DNA of 51,401 nt from Candidatus Pacearchaeota archaeon (GCA_018303925.1 JAGVXF010000011.1:10563-61963), one strand, 5' to 3'. Positions 1 to 8,277 are shown, numbered from the stretch's first letter. Program-made: numbers and translations. Notes: generated from the letters alone by a model not told the origin.

Positions 1-149
1 TGCATTTCTTCAACGGGCTGTTCAATGCTAACGCCCCCACCAACAATTCTTATTTTATCCCCCAATTTTAATTTTCCTTCTAATTTTATTGCTGCTGCCC
101 CTACCTTGCTAAAATAGTTTGAAACCACTCCAATATGCTTTTCTTTCAT
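1..149 (-). CDS. Translation elongation factor-like small protein (partial, C-terminus outside window)
   Basis: The first 49 residues are visible, starting from the ATG at 149. They contain HIGVVSNYFSKVGAAAIKL followed by GDKIRIVGG, the pattern of a beta-barrel like domain II of EF-Tu. Short stand-alone proteins of this type, of roughly 80-90 residues, are common in archaea and are often found beside U32-family peptidase genes. Whether that neighbour is present lies outside the window. The domain normally contacts tRNA or ribosome partners in full-length translation factors; the role of the short form is not settled. The family call is from recognition of the motif only. Confidence 0.6.
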   Translation of the reverse strand, partial: MKEKHIGVVSNYFSKVGAAAIKLEGKLKLGDKIRIVGGGVSIEQPVEEM

Positions 150-189
150 TAAAAATATAACATTCAAAATTATTTAAACTTAACGAAAA

Positions 190-319
190 ATAGCCCCACT
201 CGAATCCAAGGGGTTCTTTCGTGCCTTACCCGGATCCTCAAAGAGGTTCTCGTGCCCTACCCGGATCCTCAAAGAGGTTCTCGTGCCCTATGGGTATCGA
301 ACCGTGTGGTTCGAATCAA
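190..319. repeat. Tandem degenerate copies of a tRNA T-arm/acceptor end beyond the tRNA-Gln 3' end
   Basis: Two near-identical units, 212-244 and 245-275, share GTGCC(C/T)TACCCGGATCC and CTCAAAGA. A third, 276-290, is cut off after GGTTCTCGTGCCCTA. At 191-207 there is a further copy of the tRNA end, TAGCCCCACTCGAATCC, closely matching 320-337 of the true tRNA. Read on the minus strand these resemble the T-arm and 3' acceptor strand of tRNA-Gln, and they lie directly downstream of its 3' end. None can fold into a full tRNA. Repeated integration and excision at the tRNA 3' end would give such scars, but this is an inference. Confidence 0.6.
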
Positions 320-392
320 TAGCCCCACCCGGATTCGAACCGGGGTCACAGGCTTCAAAGGCCTGCATACTTGACCGCTGTACTATGGGGCT
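320..392 (-). tRNA. tRNA-Gln (anticodon TTG)
   Basis: A complete 73-base cloverleaf reads on the minus strand. The acceptor stem is AGCCCCA with TGGGGCT, followed by discriminator A. The anticodon stem is CAGGC with GCCTG around CTTTGAA, giving anticodon TTG. The T-loop is TTCGAAT. The A1-U72 first pair is a known identity element for archaeal tRNA-Gln, which is charged by way of Glu-tRNA and the GatDE amidotransferase, so the base pair supports the Gln call. CCA is not encoded. No intron is seen. Degenerate copies of the 3' end lie just downstream. Confidence 0.95.
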
Positions 393-578
393 ATTAAGAT
401 TAATCTTTTAAGATTCGTTTCATTTTAAAATCTTCTTATTAAAAAGTACAAGATGTTTTATAAAGAAACAAACTTATCCAAAAGAAACAACATCCTGTTT
501 AACTTAAAAATCCTGACGAATCTGTTTCACTTGATAATTTTGATGAATTAATATAAAAGGAAATAAATAAGGTTGTTT

Positions 579-803
579 ATGGAAAAAGCTACGTTGTTTT
601 GCCCGAGGGAAAAAGTTTTTTTCAAGGATCTTTTTGTTGAGAGGTATATACTTCCAACGCAAGAGTCTCACCTTTCAAAGATGGGAAAATTAAAAGTTAG
701 GATTTTGGAAGTAATTGGGGAAAAGGTTTTGGTTCTCCTGCCAAAATGGATGGCAAGAGGCAAAATGGATACAGCTTTGATTGACATTAAGTATCTTGAA
801 TAA
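579..803 (+). CDS. Hypothetical protein, 74 aa
   Basis: I do not recognise this protein. A TTG two codons upstream could also serve as start, but the ATG at 579 is preferred. The C-terminal half (LKVRILEVIGEKVLVLLPKW) alternates hydrophobic and charged residues like a small beta-barrel such as an SH3 or KOW fold, but no family motif is clear. No signal peptide or membrane segment is seen. The gene stands alone on the plus strand between tRNA-Gln and the convergent MinD-like gene. The AT-rich region before it (406-578) holds TATA-like tracts and nothing else I can identify. Confidence 0.5.
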   Translation: MEKATLFCPREKVFFKDLFVERYILPTQESHLSKMGKLKVRILEVIGEKVLVLLPKWMARGKMDTALIDIKYLE

Positions 804-898
804 CACAAGAAAAAAATTGAGTAAATAAAGGTCAGGCTTTGTTAAGTCGTTAGTTTCCTTTTTTAACGAACCTTTTGATTTTTAGTTAAAAATTCCCT

Positions 899-1693
899 TC
901 AAAAAACAGAATGGTAGAATAACTCCCTATTCACATCCTGCCTTTTTGGGGATATGCTATGAAAGATTTCTTTAATTCTGAAAGGCTCATTGTATTTTTC
1001 ACCAACAAGACATGAAGCAAGTTTTTTATATTCAATACTGGCATCTGAGTTTGGCTTAAAATAAGTTGAAGGAATAAACTGGGCCTGCGCCCTTAAAACA
1101 TTCACGTCGTGAGGAATCATTGCAAGCACGGGAACTTCACTTGTTTTTTCTATATTCTCAATCGAGAGCTCAAAATTTTTTTTGTAAACTTTATTTATTA
1201 TGATTCCTGAAATAGGAGTCCCTCTTTTTTTTGCAATGGCAATTGCCTTTATGGTCATAGTTAAAGTAGGAATATCCGGGGTAGAAACAACAAAAAGTTC
1301 ATCCGAAGTTATCATTGTTGCAAGAGTCTCGTTGTTCAAAGAGGGGGATGAATCAATTAAAATAAAATCATACCTATGCTTTAATCTTCTGACTCTATCT
1401 TTTAGTTTTAAGGGATCAAATTGCTTTTTTGGATAAATTGAGGCAGGAATAATCTCAAAATCTTCATATTCATAAATTGCATCATGAATATCTACATCAT
1501 CAGTTAAAACATGGTGTATTGTTTTTTCAGGCTCAATTATATTTAAATGGGTCCCAAGATTTGGCGCTGAAAAGTTTGCATCAACTAACAAAACTTTTTT
1601 CCCTAACGATGCAAGTGCTGCGCCAAGAGAAATTGTGCTTGTGGTTTTGCCAACACCACCTTTAAGACTTAAAATTCCTATCACCTTCCCCAT
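899..1693 (-). CDS. minD: MinD/ParA-family ATPase
   Basis: This is a 264-residue P-loop ATPase of the MinD/ParA (SIMIBI) class. The deviant Walker A motif KGGVGKTT is at residues 11-18, the switch I/A' aspartate is in VDAN (D39), and Walker B FILIDSSP is at 110-117. Such ATPases dimerise on ATP and position other proteins at the membrane or on DNA. A membrane-targeting amphipathic helix is not obvious at the C-terminus, so its cargo cannot be named. Archaeal genomes carry several MinD paralogs, some affecting positioning of pili or archaella, which may matter given the pilin cluster further along, but no linkage is shown here. No ParB or MinE partner is adjacent. Confidence 0.85.
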   Translation of the reverse strand: MGKVIGILSLKGGVGKTTSTISLGAALASLGKKVLLVDANFSAPNLGTHLNIIEPEKTIHHVLTDDVDIHDAIYEYEDFEIIPASIYPKKQFDPLKLKDRVRRLKHRYDFILIDSSPSLNNETLATMITSDELFVVSTPDIPTLTMTIKAIAIAKKRGTPISGIIINKVYKKNFELSIENIEKTSEVPVLAMIPHDVNVLRAQAQFIPSTYFKPNSDASIEYKKLASCLVGEKYNEPFRIKEIFHSISPKRQDVNRELFYHSVF

Positions 1694-1811
1694 GCCTAAA
1701 AATAATGAAATATTGTTTAAATATGTTTTTAATTGATTCTTAGTTTATTTGGTCTTCTAAAAAAGAATTTGTAGATAATTTTATAAAGAAAATCATCAAT
1801 CTTGGGTTAGA

Positions 1812-1904
1812 GCCCGGGTAACTCAGCCTGGATAGAGTGCCAGCCTTCTATAATTTAATCTTGAAGTGAGCTGGAAGTCGCAGGTTCAAATCCTGTCTCG
1901 GGCG
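1812..1904 (+). tRNA. tRNA-Arg (anticodon TCT) with an 18-base intron
   Basis: The acceptor stem pairs GCCCGGG (1812-1818) with CTCGGGC (1897-1903), with discriminator G at 1904. The anticodon stem is CCAGC (1840-1844) with GCTGG (1870-1874). The T-arm is GCAGG-TTCAAAT-CCTGT. Between stem halves lie CTTCTA, then 18 extra bases at 1851-1868, then A38. That places an intron at the usual archaeal position 37/38. CTTC of the anticodon loop (1845-1848) can pair with GAAG in the intron, as expected for a bulge-helix-bulge splice substrate. The anticodon is TCT, reading AGA/AGG. Confidence 0.93.
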
Positions 1905-1975
1905 TTTTTAAAGCACTTGTAATAATCAAAACTACCCTCTATAATTAAGGGAATTGCATATTCTGGATAAAAACC

Positions 1976-2881
1976 TCAAACCTCGGCTTTATCAAAATCT
2001 CTTGCTAAGGTCGTGTTCTTGAAAACTCCTTTTGCTTCTGCGAGAATTCCTTTCATATTTTTTAAATGTCTACTTCCGACATGCGTGAGGATTAACTTTT
2101 TTACTTTTCCCTTCTTTGCAACTTCTGCGGCCTGAGTTACAGTCATATGTAAATGCTCTTCTGCCTCTTTTTCAAGCTCTTTTGAATAAGTCCCTTCACA
2201 GATAAAAATGTCTGAATCTTTTACAAAAGGCAAAATTCTTTTGTTCAATTTTGTATCAAGAACAATTGAAATTTTTTTGCCGTCTTCCTTGTATATTAAA
2301 TCTTTTGATTTGAATTTTTTTCCGTTGTAAGTTATATCTTTACCTTCCTTTAATTTTTGCAAAAAAGGGCCTTCGGGCAACCCTGACTTTTTCAATTTAT
2401 CTTTATCAATTCTTTTACTCCCTTTTACCCCAAAAGAATAAGCAAGAGCAGGAATTCCATGCTCCATCTCTTCAGCTGAGATGAAGAAATTTTTCCTTTC
2501 ATAAAAAATTCCTGGCTTTATTTCTTCAACCTTAATTTCATAGGTTTTGTAAAAATTGAAAATCTCAAGCATCTTCTTTATTTTTTCATTAATTCCCTTT
2601 GGACCATAAATAAAAAGAGTTTTATTGTAACCACTAAAAGCAAGAGTTGACAAAATTCCGGGAAGGCCCAAAACATGGTCTCCGTGCCAGTGAGTTATCA
2701 AAATTTTTGTGATTTTGCACGGATTAAGTTCAGCTTTTCTAAACTGCCTCTGAGTTCCTTCCCCGCAGTCAATTAAAATATTTTCCTCGTTAAAATCGAG
2801 GAGAATTGAAGTGTGATTCCTTGCACGGCTGGGTATTTGGTCCCCCGTTCCAAGAAAAGTCAAATGCACTTTTGAAGTCAT
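1976..2881 (-). CDS. rnz: Ribonuclease Z
   Basis: This 301-residue metallo-beta-lactamase-fold protein matches the short (about 300-residue) RNase Z family that cleaves precursor tRNA after the discriminator base. The zinc motif HxHxDH appears as HWHGDH at residues 64-69. FLGTGDQIPSRARN at the N-terminus and LTHVGSRH near the C-terminus are typical of the family, as are DTKL and the later histidine in EEHLHMTV. The long insert around residues 150-190 would be the flexible exosite arm. Neither tRNA in this window encodes CCA, so this cleavage followed by CCA addition is needed. It is convergent with tRNA-Arg. Confidence 0.93.
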   Translation of the reverse strand: MTSKVHLTFLGTGDQIPSRARNHTSILLDFNEENILIDCGEGTQRQFRKAELNPCKITKILITHWHGDHVLGLPGILSTLAFSGYNKTLFIYGPKGINEKIKKMLEIFNFYKTYEIKVEEIKPGIFYERKNFFISAEEMEHGIPALAYSFGVKGSKRIDKDKLKKSGLPEGPFLQKLKEGKDITYNGKKFKSKDLIYKEDGKKISIVLDTKLNKRILPFVKDSDIFICEGTYSKELEKEAEEHLHMTVTQAAEVAKKGKVKKLILTHVGSRHLKNMKGILAEAKGVFKNTTLARDFDKAEV

Positions 2882-2934
2882 AATTAATACAAGAAGGTGG
2901 GGTTTTAATAATTAGTGATTCAAAGAATGAGTTC

Positions 2935-3159
2935 TTAAGGCAGTTTGTTGAAAAAGTTTATTAGATATAAGGCTATTGAAAGTATAATCACAAGCCCTCC
3001 CGCAATAAAAGTGATGCCAAAAAAATCAAAATTGTCTTTAAAGTAAGAAATAATCAGCAAAAGAAGCGCTAAAGCAAGAAAAACTTCCCTTAATTCAATC
3101 ATCACCTTTAAAGTTCCCATTGGAAAAATTAGGGAAGGCAAGTTTAAATAATTTGCCAA
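2935..3159 (-). CDS. Small membrane protein, 74 aa
   Basis: I do not recognise a family. Two hydrophobic stretches of about 17-20 residues are visible, at roughly residues 26-42 and 47-66, with a short charged loop (FKDNFD) between, suggesting a two-pass membrane hairpin. An internal methionine (MGTLKVM) is an alternative start and would remove 14 residues. The gene is separated from RNase Z by about 50 bases on the same strand, so cotranscription is possible but unproven. Confidence 0.5.
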   Translation of the reverse strand: MANYLNLPSLIFPMGTLKVMIELREVFLALALLLLIISYFKDNFDFFGITFIAGGLVIILSIALYLINFFNKLP

Positions 3160-3228
3160 AAGCTCCCGCTAATATTAAGTTTTTTAAGAATTCTACCCTC
3201 AGCGAAAAATACGAGGATGAACGCTCAC

Positions 3229-3474
3229 TTACTTAAGTGCAGTTGAAGCAGGAGAAATATAGATAATAGTGTCCCCACGAAGAAAAGCCAATCCAAGACT
3301 TTTTTTGTGGACTCCATTTTCCATTTCTTTCACATTATCCATCACCAGATTGATGTGGATGTCAAAAGCTAAAAGAGTTCCAACGAACTCCTTGTCGCCC
3401 TTCAACCGGACTAAGACTTCTTTACCTTTGGACGTGTTTAACAAATCCAACGGTCTCTCAATTCCGTTAACCAT
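3229..3474 (-). CDS. LSm (Sm-like archaeal) RNA-binding protein
   Basis: The 81-residue protein has the full Sm fold signature. Sm1 spans about residues 17-48 and includes FVGTLLAFDIHINLVMDNV, with D38 and N42 in the uridine-binding loop. Sm2 is LAFLRGDTIIYIS near 62-74, with R66-G67. Archaeal LSm proteins form heptameric rings that bind U-rich RNA and are linked to RNA processing and tRNA or sRNA metabolism. The length is normal for the family. The upstream region contains TTTATAAATT, which would serve as its TATA box on the minus strand. Confidence 0.92.
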   Translation of the reverse strand: MVNGIERPLDLLNTSKGKEVLVRLKGDKEFVGTLLAFDIHINLVMDNVKEMENGVHKKSLGLAFLRGDTIIYISPASTALK

Positions 3475-3791
3475 ATCCTATACGTGGCAAGTTCGTTTAT
3501 AAATTTTTTTATATTTAAAAAACTAAATTTTTTGTTCATTTTTTCCAAAATCAATTTAATTTTTCCATATTCCTTCGAGAAAAAATTTTTTGAAAAAGGT
3601 CAATCTAAAAAAATTTAAATATACTGTTCAAATTATATATTGCAAATGATTTAACCTAAGAGAAAATTCTGCATTAACTCTTTACTTATTATGAAAACTT
3701 ATCCTTCATGTAAAAATTCAAAGCGGACATGAGAATAATTTAGAAGACAGGAAAGTTTATAAACAAAAAATGGAAAAAAGATATATAGAAA
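3475..3791. other. Divergent intergenic region between LSm and eS8 genes
   Basis: This 317-base stretch is very AT-rich and has no ORF I would defend. It holds TATA-like sites for both flanking genes: TTTATAAATTTT near 3497 for LSm, and TTTATAAAC near 3756 for eS8. A further TTTAAATATA near 3616 could drive a plus-strand transcript through 3640-3790, but I see no C/D or H/ACA box or stable stem there. Confidence 0.5.
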
Positions 3792-4151
3792 ATGAAAGCA
3801 GGAAAAAAGTTAACAGGTGGAAAGTATGTTAAACAAAGAAAGAAAAAGAAGTATGAAAGAACCGGGCAAAAAAGAAATGTCAAGCTTGGGGAAGAAAAAA
3901 GAAAAAAAGTGAGGACTGCCGGCGGCGGAAAAAAAGTTTTTCTCCTGAGGGGAAACACAATCAATGTCCAAATTAAAGATAAAAAACAAAAACTGGTCAT
4001 AAAAAACGTTTTGGAAACCCCATCAAACAGATTCCTTGCAAGGCAGAACATAATTACAAAAGGAACAATTGTTCAGACAGACGCAGGAAAAGTGAAAGTC
4101 ACAAACAGACCGACTCAGGAAGGAAACATTAACGGGATTTTGATTGAGTGA
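3792..4151 (+). CDS. rps8e: Small ribosomal subunit protein eS8
   Basis: The 119-residue protein is rich in lysine at the N-terminus and ends in a beta-rich segment. The pattern GKKLTGGKYVKQRKKKKYE near the start, VRTAGGGKKVFLLRG in the middle, and RPTQEGNINGILIE at the end match archaeal eS8. It binds the 16S rRNA of the small subunit. A TATA-like box about 30 bases upstream of the ATG suggests a very short leader. The next gene, uS10, has its own promoter. Confidence 0.92.
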   Translation: MKAGKKLTGGKYVKQRKKKKYERTGQKRNVKLGEEKRKKVRTAGGGKKVFLLRGNTINVQIKDKKQKLVIKNVLETPSNRFLARQNIITKGTIVQTDAGKVKVTNRPTQEGNINGILIE

Positions 4152-4201
4152 ATTTTAAATCCCCAAAAAATTCTTCAATAATTTTAAAGCTCACGAAAAG
4201 G

Positions 4202-4210
4202 TTTTTAAAC
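4202..4210 (+). promoter_or_regulatory. TATA box for uS10, implying a leaderless mRNA
   Basis: TTTTTAAAC is centred about 25 bases before the ATG at 4231. Archaeal transcription normally starts 24-28 bases after the TATA centre, so the transcript would begin at or next to the start codon. Confidence 0.55.
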
Positions 4211-4230
4211 CATTTCCTAATAAATCTAAT

Positions 4231-4539
4231 ATGGCAAAGGTAAGAATCAAATTAAATTCGACTGATATTGGTATGCTCAACGAAATTTGCAACTCTATTA
4301 AAAATCTTTCTCAAAACTCAGGAATTACAATTTCTGGACCCGTTCCTCTTCCAACAAAAAAGCTTAGAGTAACAACGAGAAAATCCCCATGCGGAGACGG
4401 AACCGCCACCTTTGACAGGTTTGAAATGAGAATACACAAAAGATTAATTGACCTTCCTGCAAACGAAAAAGTTCTTCATCACATCATGAGGATGAAAGTT
4501 CCAAAATCGGTCAACATAAAAATAGAGATGAAGGACTAA
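4231..4539 (+). CDS. rps10: Small ribosomal subunit protein uS10
   Basis: The 102-residue protein is full length for archaeal uS10. It begins AKVRIKLNSTD and contains ISGPVPLPTKKLRVTTRKSPCGDGT and FEMRIHKRLIDL, all family signatures. It sits in the small-subunit head and contacts uS3 and uS14. In many archaea the gene follows EF-1 alpha; that neighbour is absent here, and the gene stands alone with its own TATA box. Its stop overlaps the stop of the convergent minus-strand gene. Confidence 0.96.
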   Translation: MAKVRIKLNSTDIGMLNEICNSIKNLSQNSGITISGPVPLPTKKLRVTTRKSPCGDGTATFDRFEMRIHKRLIDLPANEKVLHHIMRMKVPKSVNIKIEMKD

Positions 4540-4958
4540 AATTCGCTGAATATTTCTTCAACCGGAATCAGTTTTTTAATCAGGCCTTCTTTGTCTTCCA
4601 ACCAGGAACAGTTTTTCCTGATAAAATATCTTTCACATTCGACTTCTTTGAGGCACATTTCTTCGTAAGTCACTTTCGAAACAATTTTGAATTTTGGAAC
4701 CCCAAAAAGTTCATTTAAACAACTTGTAAGTTTCAGGGTATTTTCATAAGTTCTTCCGGCATAACCGTCGCAACCGCTTGGATATGTTTTGCAAAAAAAA
4801 GAGCCGATTTTAACCTTTTTTGGATTTTTGTAATTTGAAATGTCTAACTTTGAAATCTTGATTTTGGAGTACTCTTTTTTGCCAAAAGAAAAATTAAAAA
4901 CTTTTTTAAATTCAAGAGTCCCAAGTATCCCTTCAAGTTTTTCTCCGTTAAGACCCAT
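4536..4958 (-). CDS. Hypothetical cysteine-containing protein, 140 aa
   Basis: I do not recognise a family. The sequence is soluble-looking, with no signal peptide or membrane helix. Several cysteines are clustered in two places: FFCKTYPSGCDGYAG around residues 53-67, then MCLKEVECERYF and NCSW toward the C-terminus, which could bind metal. It lies convergent with uS10 and overlaps its stop by four bases. The ORF has the same codon character as its neighbours, so it is likely a real gene. Confidence 0.6.
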   Translation of the reverse strand: MGLNGEKLEGILGTLEFKKVFNFSFGKKEYSKIKISKLDISNYKNPKKVKIGSFFCKTYPSGCDGYAGRTYENTLKLTSCLNELFGVPKFKIVSKVTYEEMCLKEVECERYFIRKNCSWLEDKEGLIKKLIPVEEIFSEF

Positions 4959-5060
4959 AAAATTATGGGGTCTTTTTCTTTATAAGGATTGTTCTTTTTA
5001 GAAATTTATATTTGCCTCGAGTATAAAAAAATTTATAACCCTCTTTTTCGTAGGAAAAAT

Positions 5061-5492
5061 ATGGGAGAGTTAAGGGGGGCTGAAATTGGAAAAAACCTTG
5101 AAAAGGTGATTTTTGATTTAAAAGAAAATGAAGAAGGATGGACGTCTCCTGAAGCCCTTGAGATGCATCATGAATATCCCCATTTTCTTTTTTTAGATCA
5201 GCCAGTTTCAAAAGAATATGACGAAAAATATGAAAAAACTCTTTATGTTATAAGAATCGGCCCGGGAAAGAATGATTTTTATGTAGACTTTAATAAATCA
5301 AAAGATTATATATGGAAGAGGATATTTCTTGAGGAAGATGATTTCGAAGACGCCTTGTATGAACCCTCGATTGCCGTTATTGAATATGAAAAACCAAAAA
5401 CACTCAAAGACCAGATCGATGAAGCGGAAGAAAATCAGGACTATGAACTCGCTGCAAAATTAAAGGATAAAATAAAAAAAGAAAGCCAATAA
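5061..5492 (+). CDS. Hypothetical protein with a C-terminal UVR-like motif, 143 aa
   Basis: The ATG at 5061 is chosen because TATA-like TTTATAACC lies about 28 bases before it; the longer reading frame upstream has non-coding character. The C-terminal 28 residues, containing LKDQIDEAEENQDYELAAKL, match the UVR motif (a helical hairpin that links UvrB and UvrC and also occurs in other proteins). The N-terminal 100 residues, rich in aromatic and acidic residues, are not recognised. No uvrABC genes lie nearby. The gene is followed after about 50 bases by the PEP synthase gene. Confidence 0.65.
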   Translation: MGELRGAEIGKNLEKVIFDLKENEEGWTSPEALEMHHEYPHFLFLDQPVSKEYDEKYEKTLYVIRIGPGKNDFYVDFNKSKDYIWKRIFLEEDDFEDALYEPSIAVIEYEKPKTLKDQIDEAEENQDYELAAKLKDKIKKESQ

Positions 5493-5543
5493 TTATGGAA
5501 AAACCCTTATAAATCGCATTTGCTTTTTTTATTTGAGGTGAAA

Positions 5544-7940
5544 ATGAAAAATCGCGGGATTGCTTTTGTTTTAAGTTTTAAAGAGATATCTATAAAAGAT
5601 ATTCCGCTTGTGGGGGGAAAAAATGCCTCGCTTGGGGAAATGTACAGGAATCTTTCAAAAAAAGGGGTTGACATTCCAAACGGATTTGCGGTTACGTCTC
5701 ACGCTTACAACTATTTTCTTGACAAAACTGGGCTTCGCGCAAAAATAAAAAAAATTTTATCAACGCTTAATACCAGAAACATAAAAAATCTTAGAGCCCA
5801 TGGAAAAAAAATACGTGGAGAAATACTTAAAGCAAAACTTCCTGAAGATCTCGGAAAAGAAATAATAAAATATTACAAAAAATTATCTTTTGAGTATCAT
5901 GATAAAAATACCGACGTTGCTGTCCGCTCTTCGGCGACTGCAGAGGACCTACCCGACGCATCTTTCGCAGGGCAACAGGACACTTATTTAAATGTTCGCG
6001 GTGAAGAAAAAGTTTTAAAGTCATGTATAAAATCATTTGCTTCACTTTTTACAAACAGGGCAATTTCATACCGTGAAGACAAAGGATTCAGCCATTTTGA
6101 CATTGCACTTTCAATTGGTGTGCAAAAAATGGTAAGAAGCGACCTAGCTTCATCAGGAATTATGTTTTCACTTGACACAGAATCCGGGTTTAAGGATGTT
6201 GTTTACATAACCTCAATTTACGGGCTTGGAGAAAATATAGTCCAGGGTGCTGTGAATCCCGACGAGTTTTATGTTCATAAGCCAACCTTAAAAAAAGGAT
6301 TCAGACCAATCATCTCCAAAAAATCAGGAAACAAAAAAATAAAGATGATTTATTCAAAAGACAAAAAAAACCCGACTAAAAATGTTTCCGTTTCCCCTGA
6401 AAACCAAAAAAAGTTTTCAATAAATGATGAAGAAATATTGAAACTTGCAAGATTGGCGGTTTTAATTGAAGAACACTACAAAAAACCAATGGATATTGAA
6501 TGGGCTAAGGATGGAAAACTCGGCAGACTTTTTATTGTTCAGGCAAGACCAGAAACAGTTCAGAGTAGGAAAGACACAAATAACTTTGAAGAATATGTAC
6601 TGATAGAAAAGGGAAAAGTTTTGGTTGAAGGAAAAAGTGTTGGTTCAAGGATAGGAACTGGAAAAGTAAAAGTGATAAAAGATGCCTCGGGAATAAACTC
6701 ATTTAAGAAAGGTGAAGTTCTTGTGACTGAAATGACTGACCCTGACTGGGAGCCTATAATGAAAATCGCTTCTGCGATTGTAACGGATAAAGGCGGGAGA
6801 ACTTCTCATGCAGCAATAATCTCAAGAGAATTTAAAATTCCTGCCGTGGTTGGAACAAATAATTCAACAAAGGTTTTAAAAACTGGGAAAGAGGTGACTG
6901 TCAGTTGCGCCCAAGGCGAAACAGGCTACGTTTATAATGGTAAACTTAAATATGAAATAAAAGAGCACAATCTGAAAAAAATTCCGAAAACAAAAACAAA
7001 AATTATGGTTATTGCGGGAACCCCTGAAGAAGCCTTTGAACAAAGTTTTATCCCAAATGACGGAGTGGGGCTTGCAAGAGAGGAGTTTATCATAAGTTCT
7101 TACATAAAAATACACCCTAACGCATTAATTAATTTTGAAAAGCTAAAAGACAAAAAGATAAAGGAAAAAATAAAAAAACTTACTTATGGCTACAAGGACA
7201 AAAAGCAATTTTATATTGATAAACTTGCAGAAGGAATTGGAACAATTGCCGCCGCATTTTACCCAAAAGATGTAATTGTCAGAACTTCTGATTTTAAGAC
7301 AAATGAATACAGAAACCTGATTGGAGGGGAACTTTATGAACCTGAAGAAGAGAATCCTATGCTTGGATTTAGGGGGGCAAGCAGGTATTACAATAAAAAA
7401 TTTATTGGGGCATTTAAACTTGAATGCAGATCCCTTAAAAAAGTCAGGGATGAATACGGATTAAAAAATGTAAAAATTATGATTCCATTTTGCAGGACTG
7501 TCAAAGAAGGGAAAAAAGTTGAAGAAATAATGGAAAAAGAAGGGCTTAAAAGAGGAAAAGACGGGCTTGAGATATATGTTATGTGCGAAATTCCTTCAAA
7601 TATTTTAATCGAGGACGAATTTTCAAAAATTTTTGATGGGTTTTCAATAGGCTCAAATGACCTTACACAATTAACTCTTGGACTTGACAGAGATTCTGAG
7701 ATTGTTGCAGGAGTTTCTAATGAGAAGGATAAAGCGGTTGAAAAATTTATTTCAGAAGTAATAAAAAAAGCCAAGAAAAGCAAAAGGAAAATAGGAATAT
7801 GCGGTCAGGGTCCCTCAGACTTTCCGGAATTTGCACAATTTTTGGTTAAAGAAGGAATTGATTCAATTTCGCTCAATCCAGATTCAATAATAAAAACAAC
7901 CTTAAAAATTGCTGAAGCTGAAAAAAAATTCAGAAGGTAA
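5544..7940 (+). CDS. ppsA: Phosphoenolpyruvate synthase (pyruvate, water dikinase)
   Basis: This 798-residue enzyme converts pyruvate, ATP and water to PEP, AMP and phosphate, the entry step of gluconeogenesis. The N-terminal ATP-grasp half shows LVGGKNASLGEM and VAVRSSATAEDLPDASFAG. The swivelling phosphohistidine domain shows GGRTSHAAIISREFKIPAVVG, with the catalytic His at residue 422. The C-terminal TIM barrel shows GSNDLTQLTLGLDRDS and the catalytic GICGQGPSD. The ATG at 5544 is chosen because GAGGTG sits just upstream at 5535-5540. Length is normal. It stands alone in its own transcription unit. Confidence 0.96.
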   Translation: MKNRGIAFVLSFKEISIKDIPLVGGKNASLGEMYRNLSKKGVDIPNGFAVTSHAYNYFLDKTGLRAKIKKILSTLNTRNIKNLRAHGKKIRGEILKAKLPEDLGKEIIKYYKKLSFEYHDKNTDVAVRSSATAEDLPDASFAGQQDTYLNVRGEEKVLKSCIKSFASLFTNRAISYREDKGFSHFDIALSIGVQKMVRSDLASSGIMFSLDTESGFKDVVYITSIYGLGENIVQGAVNPDEFYVHKPTLKKGFRPIISKKSGNKKIKMIYSKDKKNPTKNVSVSPENQKKFSINDEEILKLARLAVLIEEHYKKPMDIEWAKDGKLGRLFIVQARPETVQSRKDTNNFEEYVLIEKGKVLVEGKSVGSRIGTGKVKVIKDASGINSFKKGEVLVTEMTDPDWEPIMKIASAIVTDKGGRTSHAAIISREFKIPAVVGTNNSTKVLKTGKEVTVSCAQGETGYVYNGKLKYEIKEHNLKKIPKTKTKIMVIAGTPEEAFEQSFIPNDGVGLAREEFIISSYIKIHPNALINFEKLKDKKIKEKIKKLTYGYKDKKQFYIDKLAEGIGTIAAAFYPKDVIVRTSDFKTNEYRNLIGGELYEPEEENPMLGFRGASRYYNKKFIGAFKLECRSLKKVRDEYGLKNVKIMIPFCRTVKEGKKVEEIMEKEGLKRGKDGLEIYVMCEIPSNILIEDEFSKIFDGFSIGSNDLTQLTLGLDRDSEIVAGVSNEKDKAVEKFISEVIKKAKKSKRKIGICGQGPSDFPEFAQFLVKEGIDSISLNPDSIIKTTLKIAEAEKKFRR

Positions 7941-7941
7941 T

Positions 7942-8277
7942 TTAATTGTTTTCTATATCATATAAACTAATTACATTAAAATAATACACCGTCCCTCCGA
8001 CATAACCCTCTTGGTCGTTTCCATCCAAATTAGAATTATAATTTTGGACAAGCCTTATTTTTTCTTCATCAATTTCGACCATATGCCCTCCCGCTCTAAT
8101 TGAACCAGAATTTCTAGCGTTTTCTGTGCCTTCTTTAAGTTGATAAATAGAAGTATTAAAAGGCACTTCGTTAGATTCGACCATTGAAACCTTAAACTCA
8201 GAATTCTTTTTTAAAACCAACTTGACTAAAGAACCCTTAACAAGCCCTTTACTTTCCATATCCTCTTTTAGACCCAT
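7942..8277 (-). CDS. Hypothetical protein, 111 aa
   Basis: The ATG at 8277 is preferred over a TTG five codons upstream, which would overlap the divergent promoter region. I do not recognise the family. The stretch GLVKGSLVKLVLKK near the N-terminus and repeated short beta-like segments suggest a small beta-barrel, with glycine-rich IRAGGHMVEIDEEKIRLV in the middle. There is no signal peptide or membrane helix. It is convergent with ppsA (one base between stops) and divergent from the cyclophilin gene. Confidence 0.55.
   Translation of the reverse strand: MGLKEDMESKGLVKGSLVKLVLKKNSEFKVSMVESNEVPFNTSIYQLKEGTENARNSGSIRAGGHMVEIDEEKIRLVQNYNSNLDGNDQEGYVGGTVYYFNVISLYDIENN

Noticed and set aside
190-319. 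A second tRNA gene or CRISPR-like array beside tRNA-Gln
   Set aside because: The copies contain only T-arm/acceptor fragments, and the repeats have no spacers of even length.
480-560. CTGA and TGATGA boxes resembling a C/D box sRNA
   Set aside because: The order is D then C, with no upstream C box and no terminal stem, so it does not make a C/D guide RNA.
3740-4051. A 103-codon frame on the minus strand opposite eS8
   Set aside because: It is the antisense shadow of the lysine-rich ribosomal protein gene; its Phe/Leu/Ser-rich product is what reversed Lys/Glu codons give.
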